From positions 7,998,001 to 8,062,000 of the forward strand of contig NZ_CP011533.1 of the NCBI RefSeq assembly GCF_001704275.1: a DNA stretch of 64,000 bases, read 5' to 3'. This DNA is from Streptomyces noursei ATCC 11455. GTDB taxonomy: Bacteria > Actinomycetota > Actinomycetes > Streptomycetales > Streptomycetaceae. Shown in pieces: positions 9,201 through 16,594 of this stretch. Numbering within the stretch: the stretch's first letter is position 1; each line of letters begins with the position of its first letter. The notes under the pieces were generated by a model. That model was not told where the DNA came from, searched no databases, and worked only from the letters and a program-made list of their open reading frames with translations. The translations under genes were made by a program, and so were the position numbers.

Positions 9201-10617
9201 TCAGCACGAGGTGCACCCCGTGGCGCAGGCCGGTGGCCCCGATGCCGCGCAGTGCCACCGCGAGGTCCTGGAAGTTCTCGGCGAACTCCGGCCAGCCGTC
9301 GACGACCAGGAAGAGGTCGCCGACGGGCTGGTCGGCGAGCTGCCCGCGGGCCCGCGCGCCGCGGTACGCCTCGATGGAGTCGATCGCCGGCAGCCGTTCG
9401 AAGTCGTTCTCCCGGCGGGTGTTGAGCGCCACCGCCTGGGCGACCATCCGGTGCACCCCGTCCGGGTCCTGACGCTGGGCGAAGCCGCGGACGTGCGGGA
9501 GGTGCTTGAGCCGACGGAGCCCGCCACCGCCGAAGTCGATGCAGTGGAACTCGACCTCGTGCGGGGTGTGGGTCAGCGCGAGCGAGGTCACCAGCGTCTG
9601 CAGCAGCAGGGTCTTGCCGCTGCGCGGCCCACCGGCCACGGCCACGTGCCCGGCGCCCCCGGAGAGGTCCACGTAGTGGGTCTGGACCCGGCGGCCCTCG
9701 GCCCGGTGCGACCGGCCTATCGGCGTGACCAGCCGGCCGTTGTCCCGCCACGTCTCGGGCATGAGGCCGCGGTCGTGGGTCACCACCAGCGGTGGCAGCA
9801 GCTGGTCCATGGTGGCGAGCGGGGCTGGGCCGTCGGTCTCGGTCAGGCCCGGGAACGGCCGGTGCGCGTGCGGGGACGCCTTGGACAGCCGCAGTCGGCT
9901 GCCGCCCTGGATGTCGCTGCCGAAGAAGGTGGGCTTCTGCTCGTGCGTGCGGGCCACGGTGTCGGACACGTACTGGTACAGCTCCTGCGCCGTGACCCAG
10001 CCGTCCTCGTCGAGGTCGGCCCGGCCGGTGTGCAGGCCCTCGATCACGGCGCGGGTGAAGACCGAGCTCCATGCGGCGGGGCCGCCGCCCGGGGTCTCGT
10101 CCTCGACGGCCTCCTGGACGGAGTTGGCGGCGGTGATCACATAGCTGCCGCGATGGTCCACGAACTGCCGGGGGATGTCGTCGAGTTCCGCATCGCCCTT
10201 GGACATCCCGAACGCGCCGGAGAAGCAGCAGTCCAGCAGCGCGACCTTCTGCCGCGCCCGGCTGTACTCCATCGACTCCTTGATGAACTCCGCCGAGACC
10301 GAACTGGCCCGGATCATCTCGCGGTTGGTCCGCACGGTCGCGAAGTGCAGCCGCCCCCGGGTGTCCTTCAGCCCGTGGCAGGACAGGTAGACCAGGGCGA
10401 GGTCGACCTCGCGGTCCATGAAGAGCCGTTCCACGGCCTCCTCGATGACCGCCTTGGACTCGTCGACCAGAACCTGCACGGAGTCGAACTGGCCGATGTC
10501 GGGGTCTTCGAGGAGCGTCGCCAACTTGCGGGCGTCGTGGACCGGCGACCGCAGCTGGGGCAGCGAGTCGTCGAGATAGCGCTCGGTGGCGATCAGCAGG
10601 GCGCGGCGGTCACCCAC
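6241..10617 (-). CDS. Caspase-like protease fused to four FtsK/EccC-type ATPase modules
   Basis: A 1458-residue multidomain protein. Residues 1 to about 245 are a C14 caspase-like domain with His81 in VYLSCHGLKD and catalytic Cys131 in LLDCCFSGAF, so the protease dyad is intact. Four FtsK/SpoIIIE P-loop modules follow, with Walker A motifs GGPRSGKT (329-336), GATGSGKS (644-651), GGPQSGKS (968-975) and GETESGKS (1257-1264). Only module 2 keeps a canonical Walker B glutamate (VIVVDEF, Asp757-Glu758). Modules 1 and 3 have VVDG and module 4 has IVDDYD. Modules 2-4 match the D1-D2-D3 order of type VII secretion EccC, but the EccC transmembrane segments are missing and replaced by the caspase. The GTG start has GGGAG 6 bases upstream. 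The EACC1-like gene lies 57 bases upstream on the same strand, so this is probably an operon. Likely role: protease effector of an NTP-dependent conflict or programmed-death system (inference). Confidence 0.9.
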   Translation of the reverse strand: MGDRRALLIATERYLDDSLPQLRSPVHDARKLATLLEDPDIGQFDSVQVLVDESKAVIEEAVERLFMDREVDLALVYLSCHGLKDTRGRLHFATVRTNREMIRASSVSAEFIKESMEYSRARQKVALLDCCFSGAFGMSKGDAELDDIPRQFVDHRGSYVITAANSVQEAVEDETPGGGPAAWSSVFTRAVIEGLHTGRADLDEDGWVTAQELYQYVSDTVARTHEQKPTFFGSDIQGGSRLRLSKASPHAHRPFPGLTETDGPAPLATMDQLLPPLVVTHDRGLMPETWRDNGRLVTPIGRSHRAEGRRVQTHYVDLSGGAGHVAVAGGPRSGKTLLLQTLVTSLALTHTPHEVEFHCIDFGGGGLRRLKHLPHVRGFAQRQDPDGVHRMVAQAVALNTRRENDFERLPAIDSIEAYRGARARGQLADQPVGDLFLVVDGWPEFAENFQDLAVALRGIGATGLRHGVHLVLSTSRWPAVPRPLLEVMLSRFELALSSPDESLIHPELAARLTPATPGVALCNDRAEKRYVHIALPRTDGVSAVHDLAAAAAELGARARGGWARFATAEPVAAARADRDELSFVELLEIGDPGSFEVSRLWRRRRPPEERLRVPIGLGQDGRPAFLDLKEAAQGGMGPHGLCVGATGSGKSELLRTLVLALAVTHSSEDLNFVLADFKGGATFAGMAELPHVAAVITNLADDVALIDRMRDALTGELQRRQELLRFAGNHPNLTDYERARAAGAPLEPMPSLVIVVDEFSELLAANPDFIEIFVQIGRIGRSLGVHMLLASQRLDEGRLRGLDSHLSYRIGLRTFSAAESRAAIGVPDAYHLPSTPGAGLLRYGSEAMIRFKGAYVSATHRAPGKDGAAVGHADAPFESVLDVLVGRLIGQGPVAHLMWLPPLDVPPTVDQMLPPLAVTAERGLHAASFAASGRLAVPVAVVDAPFAQRREVMFLDFTGAGGHGLFVGGPQSGKSTALRTTIATFALTHTPREVQFYCVDFGGGGMLDLAELPHVGGVASRLEPDRVRRTVAEVAGLLERREEFFHAHGIDTMATYRQRRAAGEFPEEAWGDVFLVVDGYSSLRSDFEELEGTLLDLAGRGLAFGVHLVLSASRYSELRPALRDLLLNRVELRLGDPLESEIDRRRATNVPADRPGRGLSPERLHFLTALPRVDGVTESDNLGVALGELASTVRAHWSGPGAPPVRMLPSMLPAAELPAVVGASGGRPPGIPFGIDEVALAPVHVDFESDPLLVVYGETESGKSSLLRLLTRQLAARHPDKEALMVVSDYRRSLLGDLPDAHVVEYCASAPRLKEAVAGLAETLGRRMPGPDVTPEQLRNRSWYDGPDAFVIVDDYDLVATGSGNPLQPLLEYLPFARDLGLRLILARSTAGAGRAAFEPVLQRTVELGAQALLFSGDPAEGALVGPYRPVKLPPGRARFITRKRGVQLVQTAWLPGG

Positions 10618-10674
10618 GGGACGCTCCCGCGGACCGCCGCGCCAGGCCGGGCCCGGCGCGGTCCGGCCGGGCCA

Positions 10675-11115
10675 TCAGGCGTCCCCTGAGGGGCCCTCCA
10701 GCGCCGCCGGCCCCACCGCTCCGCCCGGCGCGGCGGCGGACTCGTCGGCCACGGCCCGGATCCAGGCATCCACCGCCGCGTCCGTCGTCCTCTTCGACGC
10801 CCCCTGGATCTCCAGCCGGTTCTTCCCGCTGACCAGGACGGCCTTGCGGGCTCCGGTGCGCTGGATCACGTCCCGCACGACGCGGGTCACCGACCGCAGC
10901 ACGGCGATCGAGAAGCCGCCGCTGAGCAGCAGCGTGCCGAGCGACGCCAGCAGTCCGCCCTTGCCGCCGGCCGTGCCGGGCGTCTGCTCCCGGACGACCT
11001 CCGGCAGGTCCAGCCGCAGCAGCTCCTCATGCAACTGCCGGGTCAGTGCGTCGAGTTCCTGGTCATCAGCGTCCTCGTCGTACACGACGACGGTGACGTC
11101 CCCCGAGATCGTCAT
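10675..11115 (-). CDS. EACC1-like small protein (effector-associated constant component)
   Basis: A 146-residue protein beginning MTISGDVTVVVYDEDADDQE. It has an acidic amphipathic helix (about 20-37), a hydrophobic helix LASLGTLLLSGGFSIAVLR (about 55-73), then VTRVVRDVIQRTG and a final beta strand VLVSGKNRLEI. This order and length match my memory of the EACC1 family, named as a constant partner of caspase, trypsin and other effectors in actinobacterial conflict operons. It directly precedes a caspase-containing gene, as expected for 'caspase, EACC1-associated' loci. GAAAGGTGG precedes the ATG. It may sit at the membrane through its hydrophobic helix. The biochemical role is not known; an adaptor or regulator of the effector is the best guess. 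Confidence 0.78.
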   Translation of the reverse strand: MTISGDVTVVVYDEDADDQELDALTRQLHEELLRLDLPEVVREQTPGTAGGKGGLLASLGTLLLSGGFSIAVLRSVTRVVRDVIQRTGARKAVLVSGKNRLEIQGASKRTTDAAVDAWIRAVADESAAAPGGAVGPAALEGPSGDA

Positions 11116-11469
11116 GGGCCACCTTTCGCGTTACCGCAGGATTCTAGAGGCAGCCGCGCCTGGAGTGAGGCGTGGAATGTCTCAACGCTGCTGCAAATGC
11201 TGCCCTGTTGAGCACCTTGTCGCCGGTCACCGGCACCGGCCCGGGGCACCCGCCCTCGTAGACCTTCGGGGCGGCGCCCGGCCCGTCGGACGGCGACCCC
11301 GAGACCCGGTGGTGGGAGCCCGTACGGGTTGCCCCCCACCGCCCCCCGAGGCCGGGCGCCCGGCGCGTCGTCCGCGTGGGTGATGAACGACCGCCGGGGC
11401 GCCCGGATCCTGGAGGTGACCGTACGCAGGGGCGCGCCGCCGCTCCGGACGACAGAAGGGACCATCACC
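11116..11469. other. Intergenic region between EACC1-like gene and small membrane-protein gene
   Basis: In these 354 bases the reverse strand carries TAGAAT (11146-11141), 25 bases upstream of the EACC1-like start and plausible as a -10 element, though I see no good -35. CTCAAC and GTTGAG form a 6-base dyad spaced by 20 at about 11179-11210. The rest is GC-rich sequence without a credible gene. Confidence 0.4.
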
Positions 11470-11913
11470 ATGAACGCCCGGAGCCCGCGCCCCGCCACCG
11501 TTCCCCCCGAAGCGCTCCGACACCCCCGTGCCACCCGTGCCTTACGAGGCATAAAGCTGCTGGTCGCCGGCTACCTCGGGCTGAGCGCGCTCACCCTCGC
11601 GGCCGTCTACCTGCTCCGCGGCGATCCCGCCGTCGTCAACGACGCGGTCTGGGTGCGGGCGAGCATCGTCGTCGTCAGCGCCGTGCTGACCTACCTCTTC
11701 GCCGCCGGGACGGCCCGTGGGTCCCGCGGCGCCTACCGCAGGCTGCGGATCGTCTCCGCCGTCATGACGGCGGCGATCGCCGTGATCATCGCGGTCCCCG
11801 GCCCGTTCCCGACGTGGCTGAAGGTGGAGCAGGGCGTCTGCGGGCTCGCGCTGTCGGGCGTCGTCGTGCTCGCCAACGGCAGCCGGCTGCGCGGCCTGTT
11901 CGCCGGCGCTTAG
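11470..11913 (+). CDS. Small four-helix membrane protein with a TTA codon
   Basis: A 147-residue protein with about four hydrophobic segments: LLVAGYLGLSALTLAAVYLL, ASIVVVSAVLTYLFAAG, IVSAVMTAAIAVIIAVPG and VCGLALSGVVVLANG. AGAAGGGA precedes the ATG. Codon 25 is TTA (11542-11544), read in streptomycetes by the bldA leucyl-tRNA, so translation is probably linked to development. A nearby ATA isoleucine codon is also rare. No family is recognised. It diverges from the EACC1-like gene, and its stop is followed by a short dyad (GGGCCTG/CAGGCCC, 11913-11936) that may weakly terminate. Confidence 0.65.
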   Translation: MNARSPRPATVPPEALRHPRATRALRGIKLLVAGYLGLSALTLAAVYLLRGDPAVVNDAVWVRASIVVVSAVLTYLFAAGTARGSRGAYRRLRIVSAVMTAAIAVIIAVPGPFPTWLKVEQGVCGLALSGVVVLANGSRLRGLFAGA

Positions 11914-12002
11914 GGCCTGACCCGTCGGACAGGCCCCAGGGCCCGGCCGGTCCCGGCACGGGGCCCGCGGCCCGCCGGGCCGTGGCGCCGCCGCCCGTCC
12001 GC

Positions 12003-13199
12003 TCAGGCCGACATCGTCCGCTGCACCTTTATCGACTGCAGCAGCCCGACGGCGACCCAGCCGGCGAACATCGACGACCCGCCGTAGCTGACGAACGGCA
12101 GTGGCAGCCCGGTGACCGGCATGATGCCGAGGTTCATCCCGATGTTCTCGAACGCCTGGAAGGACAGCCAGCCGACGATCCCGGCCGCGGTGACCGTGCC
12201 GTAGAGATCCGGGCAGTGCCGCGCGATCCGGCAGGCCCGCCACAGCACCACGCCGATCAGGACGATGATCAGGCCCGCCCCGAGGAAGCCCAGTTCCTCC
12301 CCGGCGACCGAGAAGACGAAGTCGGTCTGCTGCTCGGGCACGAACTGCCCGTTGGTCTGGGCCCCGTGGAAGAGCCCGGAGCCGGTCAGCCCGCCCGCGC
12401 CGATGGCGATCCTCGCCTGACTGGTGTTGTAGCCGACGCCCGACGGGTCGAGCGCGGGGTCGGCGAACGCCGCGAACCGGTTGATCTGGTACTGGTCCAG
12501 CAGGTGGAACTGCCAGACGGCCAGGCAGCCCGCCACGCCGGTCGCCAGCAGCCCCAGGACCCAGCGCTTCGGCGCCCCCGCCGCGACGAGCATGCACAGC
12601 ACGATCGCCGCGATGCCGAGCGCCTGCCCGAGATCGGGGGTGAGCAGGACGAGCAGCGCCGGGACCCCGCCCAGGGCGAGGGCCCGGATGATGCCCCGCC
12701 GGTCCGGCTCGATCAGGTCACCGGCGTCCACCCGTGCGGTGAGCGCCACCGCCATGGCGATGATGATCGCGACCTTGACGAACTCGGCGGGCTGGATCGA
12801 CATGCCGCCGCCGATCACGATCCACCGCCGGGAGCCGTTGATGGTCGCGCCGACCGGCGTCAGCACGAGCGCCACCAGCAGCACCGTCACGGCGTAGAGG
12901 ACGGCCGCGGTGTCGCGCAGGCGCCGGTGGCCGTACCACAGGGTGAGCGCGCCGAGGGCGAGGCCGATCCCGGTGTTGATGAGGTGCCGCACCACGAAGA
13001 AGTACGGGTCGCCCTGGTTGAGTTGCATCCGCCCGCGGGTCGCGGAGAAGACCAGCAGCGCGCCGATCACGGAGAGCGCGAAGGCCGCGCCGAACAACAT
13101 CCAGTCGAGCCGGCGGACCAGGGACCCCCGGCCGAGGATCCGACCCCACACCGTTGCGGCGCGGGTCGTCCCGCGCACGGGAAAGCTGACGGCACCCAA
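12003..13199 (-). CDS. rodA: RodA/FtsW-family SEDS peptidoglycan polymerase
   Basis: A 398-residue polytopic membrane protein of the SEDS family, which polymerises lipid II into glycan strands together with a class B penicillin-binding protein. Recognisable pieces are RRLDWMLFG before the first helix, NGSRRWIVIGG, SIQPAEFVKV, LTPDLGQAL and the C-terminal GLPLPFVSYGGSSM. No partner PBP is adjacent, so it is a stand-alone paralogue. I chose the TTG start at 13199 because GGAGG lies 6 bases upstream; an ATG at 13289 would add 30 low-quality residues. A 12-base palindrome sits about 50 bases upstream. Confidence 0.85.
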   Translation of the reverse strand: MGAVSFPVRGTTRAATVWGRILGRGSLVRRLDWMLFGAAFALSVIGALLVFSATRGRMQLNQGDPYFFVVRHLINTGIGLALGALTLWYGHRRLRDTAAVLYAVTVLLVALVLTPVGATINGSRRWIVIGGGMSIQPAEFVKVAIIIAMAVALTARVDAGDLIEPDRRGIIRALALGGVPALLVLLTPDLGQALGIAAIVLCMLVAAGAPKRWVLGLLATGVAGCLAVWQFHLLDQYQINRFAAFADPALDPSGVGYNTSQARIAIGAGGLTGSGLFHGAQTNGQFVPEQQTDFVFSVAGEELGFLGAGLIIVLIGVVLWRACRIARHCPDLYGTVTAAGIVGWLSFQAFENIGMNLGIMPVTGLPLPFVSYGGSSMFAGWVAVGLLQSIKVQRTMSA

Positions 13200-13250
13200 C
13201 CTCGGCCTCCTGCCCGGACGGAGCCACGACAGGCCGACAGTACTCCTGAA

Positions 13251-13262
13251 ACTTGCGCAAGT
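13251..13262. promoter_or_regulatory. Palindrome ACTTGCGCAAGT upstream of rodA
   Basis: A perfect 12-base palindrome 52 bases upstream of the proposed TTG start, in an AT-richer patch. It may be an operator; the regulator is unknown. Confidence 0.35.
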
Positions 13263-13311
13263 GAGAAAACATGTGGTGTGTCGGTGCATGCGACCGGCGC
13301 ACGCCGCGCGA

Positions 13312-14121
13312 CTACCTCCGGGGCGGGCGCCGGAACAACGCCGTCCACAGGAACGCCTCCCCGAACGCGGGGGACTGCGGCGGCTCGTCCCGCATCCGGC
13401 GCAACTCGACCTCCGTCAGCTCGGCGAACAGCGCGCGCAACGACTCCGGGGTGTACGCGAGGCCGCCGTGCAGCCCCGCCCCGCGGTAGAAGTCGGCGTC
13501 CGGGAGTTCGGACCCCATCCCCCCGGCCGCGAAACAGGCGAGGCCGAAGTGGCCGCCGGGGGCCAGGGCCCGGTCGAGGAGGGCGAGATAGCTGATCCGG
13601 CGGTGCGGCGGCAGATGGTGGAAGCAGCCGGAGTCGTAGACCAGGTCGTACGGGCCGCCGAGCCCGGCGTCCGGGTCCGCGAGGGCGGCGAAGGCGTCGC
13701 CGCAATGGAAGCGGACGGCGGCCCCCGCCTCGCGGGCCCGCTCCCGGGCCCAGGAGACGGCGGCCGGGGAGAGGTCCACGGCGTCCACCTCGAAGCCCAG
13801 CGAGGCCAGGTGCAGCGCGTTGCGGCCCGGACCGCAGCCCAGGTCCAGCGCCCGGCCGACGGTGATCAGCCCGCGGTCGAGGTACGACACGAGGTTCTCG
13901 TCGGGCTTCGCCACGAAGAACGGCACCGGCCGGTCGCGGTCCGCGTAGAACCCGTCCCACCAGGCGGCGCCGTCCGCGGTCCAGCGGTCGGCCGCCGGCG
14001 CGAACAGGCCGTCCAGCAGCCGGAGTACGTCCTCCACCGTCCGGATGTTCCGCGCGTCCGGCTCCCCCCGCCCGCCATCGCCGGACCCCTCCGGCCGCCC
14101 GCATCCGTCCACCGTGCCCAT
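13312..14121 (-). CDS. Class I SAM-dependent methyltransferase
   Basis: A 269-residue methyltransferase with motif I ALDLGCGPGRNA (about residues 90-101), an acidic ribose-binding position in VDAVDLSP and motif post-I/II around FHCGDAFAAL. The region WWDGFYADRDRPVPFF before the Rossmann fold resembles the TehB/thiopurine group. GGGGAGGG lies upstream of the ATG. No neighbour identifies the substrate. It is separated from the RodA-like gene by 112 bases on the same strand. Confidence 0.85.
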   Translation of the reverse strand: MGTVDGCGRPEGSGDGGRGEPDARNIRTVEDVLRLLDGLFAPAADRWTADGAAWWDGFYADRDRPVPFFVAKPDENLVSYLDRGLITVGRALDLGCGPGRNALHLASLGFEVDAVDLSPAAVSWARERAREAGAAVRFHCGDAFAALADPDAGLGGPYDLVYDSGCFHHLPPHRRISYLALLDRALAPGGHFGLACFAAGGMGSELPDADFYRGAGLHGGLAYTPESLRALFAELTEVELRRMRDEPPQSPAFGEAFLWTALFRRPPRR

Positions 14122-14384
14122 CGGCCCTCCCCGTCCCGCTGCCAGGCTCCGCAGTCCCTGGCGAGGCTACGGCGCCATGCGACGTACGGCGACATACGCC
14201 CAGGTCAGGCCCATCGGTCGGAGCGCCCCCGCGCCCGCCTGGTGCGCCGCGCCGAGGCACGCCGACCGACGGCCCCACGTGCCGCGGGAAACCCCGTCCG
14301 CCGCCCCGTCGAACCCCGCCACGGGCCCCGTGACGGCCGCGCCACGGCCGGTTTTTCCCGCGATCCCCCGCACCGCGGCTCCGT

Positions 14385-16034
14385 TCACGCCCCCGGCACG
14401 ACCTCCACCGATCCGATGTACTCCCGCGTCTCCTCGTCCGGCAGCCGCACCGCCTGCGCCCAGAAGTAGATGACGAGGCTGAAGGCGGCGATGAGCGCGA
14501 TGTCCCACCACAGCGGAAGGGCGTCGGTCGCGCCGCAGGACACCTTGGCCGCCGGTCCGGTACTGCAGAAACCGCCCTGCCACGAGATCACCCCCATGCC
14601 CAGCAGATACACCGGCAGCCACTGCGCGTTCTTCCAGTTCGGGCGCGGGGCCTTGGGGTTGAGTTTCAGCAGCGCGGAGCCCCCCAGGACGACATAGCCG
14701 AGGACGATCGCCACCCCGAGGCGCCACAGCGTGTCCCAACCGGCCCAGTAAATGATCAGGTTGGCGACGATGAAGGCCACCGGGGCCCAGAGCAGCCCAC
14801 CGGGCAAGCGGTACGGACGCGGCCGGTGGGGATCCTGCTTCCGCAGGCAGCCGAAGGCGAGCGGGGCACCGGCGTACATCAGCACGCTCGCCGAGGTCAC
14901 GAAGCCGACCAGCTTCTGCCAGGTGGGGAACGGCAGGAAGACGATCAGCCCGACGACGAACGCCATCAGCAGCCCGAACCACGGCACGCCGCGCCGGGTG
15001 GTCCGCTCGAAGACCGCCGGCACATAGCCGTTGCGGGACAGCCCGTACGAGACCCGGGAGGTGGCCGTCACATAGACCAGGCCGGTACCGGACGGCGAGA
15101 CGACCGCGTCGATGTAGATCAGCGTCGCCAACCAGCCGAGGCCGATGGAGGTGGCGAGCCCCGCGAACGGCCCCGCCTTGCCGCTGAACGTCAGATCGGC
15201 CCAGCCGCCGTGCGCGAAGGCGGTGCGCGGGAGCGCCCCGATGAACACCGTCTGCAGTGCGACGTAGACCAACACGCCGATGAAGATCGAGCCGATCACC
15301 GCCCGCGGGATGTCGTGCGCCGGATTGCGGCTCTCGCCCGCCAACTGGTCGGCCTGCTCGAAGCCGAGGAGGGCGAAGATGATGCCGCTGGTGCTGATCG
15401 CCGAGAGCATGCCCTTGGCGCCGAAGGGTGCGAAGCCCTGGTATCCGAAGTTCCCCGGGTGGAAGGCCGCGGCCCCCATCACGATGATGGTGACGACGGG
15501 GACGGCCAGCTTCCACCAGGTCGCCACGCTGTTGGTGTGGGCCAGCCACCTGATGCCGAAGAAGTTGACGACGACGAAGAACGCCATGAAGGCGACCGCG
15601 AGTCCGTAGCCGGCCGGGGTGAGGTGGTTCTTGCCGGTCTGCACCCAGGGTGCGTGCACACTGAGGTAGTTCAGCGACGCCATCACCTCGATCGGTGCCA
15701 CGGTGACCGCCTGCAGCCAGGAGAACCAGCCGAAGGACGCGCCCGCCGCGCTGCCGAACGCGTAGTGCGGGAAGCGCGCGGTGCCGCCCGCGACCGGGTA
15801 CATCGCCCCGAGCTCGGCATGGACGAACGCCAGGATGACGATGGCCACCGCCCCGATGCCCCAGGAGACCAGCGCCGCGGTGCCGGCCGCCTGTGCCGCG
15901 AACAGCGCCCCGAACAGCCATCCGGATCCGATGATGGACCCCTCCGAGGTCCAGATCAGCCCGATCAGCCCGATGTCGCGTTTCAGGCCGGGATTCCGGG
16001 GCGCGGCAGGTGCGGTCGGTTGGTGCATCTCCAT
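14385..16034 (-). CDS. APC-superfamily amino-acid permease
   Basis: A 549-residue transporter with about 12-14 hydrophobic helices. The first helix motif IGLIWTSEGSIIGSGWLFG and the segment SGIIFALLGFEQADQLAGESRNP are characteristic of APC-family amino-acid/polyamine exchangers. Start MEMHQPTA was chosen because GAGGG lies 8 bases upstream. The substrate is not predictable from sequence. It stands alone, with no regulator or catabolic enzyme adjoining. Confidence 0.85.
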   Translation of the reverse strand: MEMHQPTAPAAPRNPGLKRDIGLIGLIWTSEGSIIGSGWLFGALFAAQAAGTAALVSWGIGAVAIVILAFVHAELGAMYPVAGGTARFPHYAFGSAAGASFGWFSWLQAVTVAPIEVMASLNYLSVHAPWVQTGKNHLTPAGYGLAVAFMAFFVVVNFFGIRWLAHTNSVATWWKLAVPVVTIIVMGAAAFHPGNFGYQGFAPFGAKGMLSAISTSGIIFALLGFEQADQLAGESRNPAHDIPRAVIGSIFIGVLVYVALQTVFIGALPRTAFAHGGWADLTFSGKAGPFAGLATSIGLGWLATLIYIDAVVSPSGTGLVYVTATSRVSYGLSRNGYVPAVFERTTRRGVPWFGLLMAFVVGLIVFLPFPTWQKLVGFVTSASVLMYAGAPLAFGCLRKQDPHRPRPYRLPGGLLWAPVAFIVANLIIYWAGWDTLWRLGVAIVLGYVVLGGSALLKLNPKAPRPNWKNAQWLPVYLLGMGVISWQGGFCSTGPAAKVSCGATDALPLWWDIALIAAFSLVIYFWAQAVRLPDEETREYIGSVEVVPGA

Positions 16035-16218
16035 GGGACGTGCCCTCGTTCTGCTGCGATGGGTGCGGCGGGTTCGGCCGGTGACGCGGCACCCACGGAG
16101 TTCTGTGGGTGTACGCACCTTTTGTCCCATACTTCAGGACGGGCGCGAGGGGACGGGGCACGCCGCGCCGGGCACGCCGCGGCCGAGTGGCACCGCGGGC
16201 GCGCCAACTGCCGCGGCG

Positions 16219-16449
16219 CTACGGGCGGGAGGGCGCGGCGCGGTGCGGGGACGGCGGCGGGGCGGGAGTGGCGGCGGGGCGGAGCGTGTCGCCGCTCGAC
16301 GGGGCGACCTCCACGCCGGTCTCGTCGAGGCCGGCGGTCCAGACGATGCCGGCGATGCTGCACGCCAGCGCGAGGGTGAGGCCGATGGCCCCGAACGGGA
16401 TGCGTCGACGCCCCTCCCGCTCGCTTCCGTCGCGCTGCAAGCCCGTCAC
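16219..16449 (-). CDS. Small single-span membrane or exported protein
   Basis: A 76-residue protein with a basic start (LQRDGSEREGRRR), one hydrophobic segment (IGLTLALACSIAGIVWTAG) and a Pro/Ala-rich tail. It could be a signal-anchored or secreted peptide with a cleavage site near TAG. The GTG start has GGGGAGGGG about 5 bases upstream, which supports translation. No family is recognised. It lies in the upstream region of the APC permease. Confidence 0.5.
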   Translation of the reverse strand: MTGLQRDGSEREGRRRIPFGAIGLTLALACSIAGIVWTAGLDETGVEVAPSSGDTLRPAATPAPPPSPHRAAPSRP

Positions 16450-16594
16450 CGGTCCCCTCCCCGCGGCCGCGCCGGCTTCATGGAGTGCGTTCCGGCCGCA
16501 CGCTCCCTTTCATGTTCCTTCTCATGTTCCTTGGAAACGAGCTGAGTTGGCCATCACCCATAAGGGGGGAGGGTGTCGTGGCGACCGGATCAGG

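Noticed and set aside
6241..10617. Type VII secretion locus
   Set aside because: EccC-like modules are present, but the membrane region and every other secretion component are absent from this window.
6712..10689. 1325-codon forward reading frame antisense to the caspase-FtsK gene
   Set aside because: It mirrors the opposite-strand gene, has skewed Arg/Gly/Val composition and no recognisable domain. High GC makes such shadow frames common.
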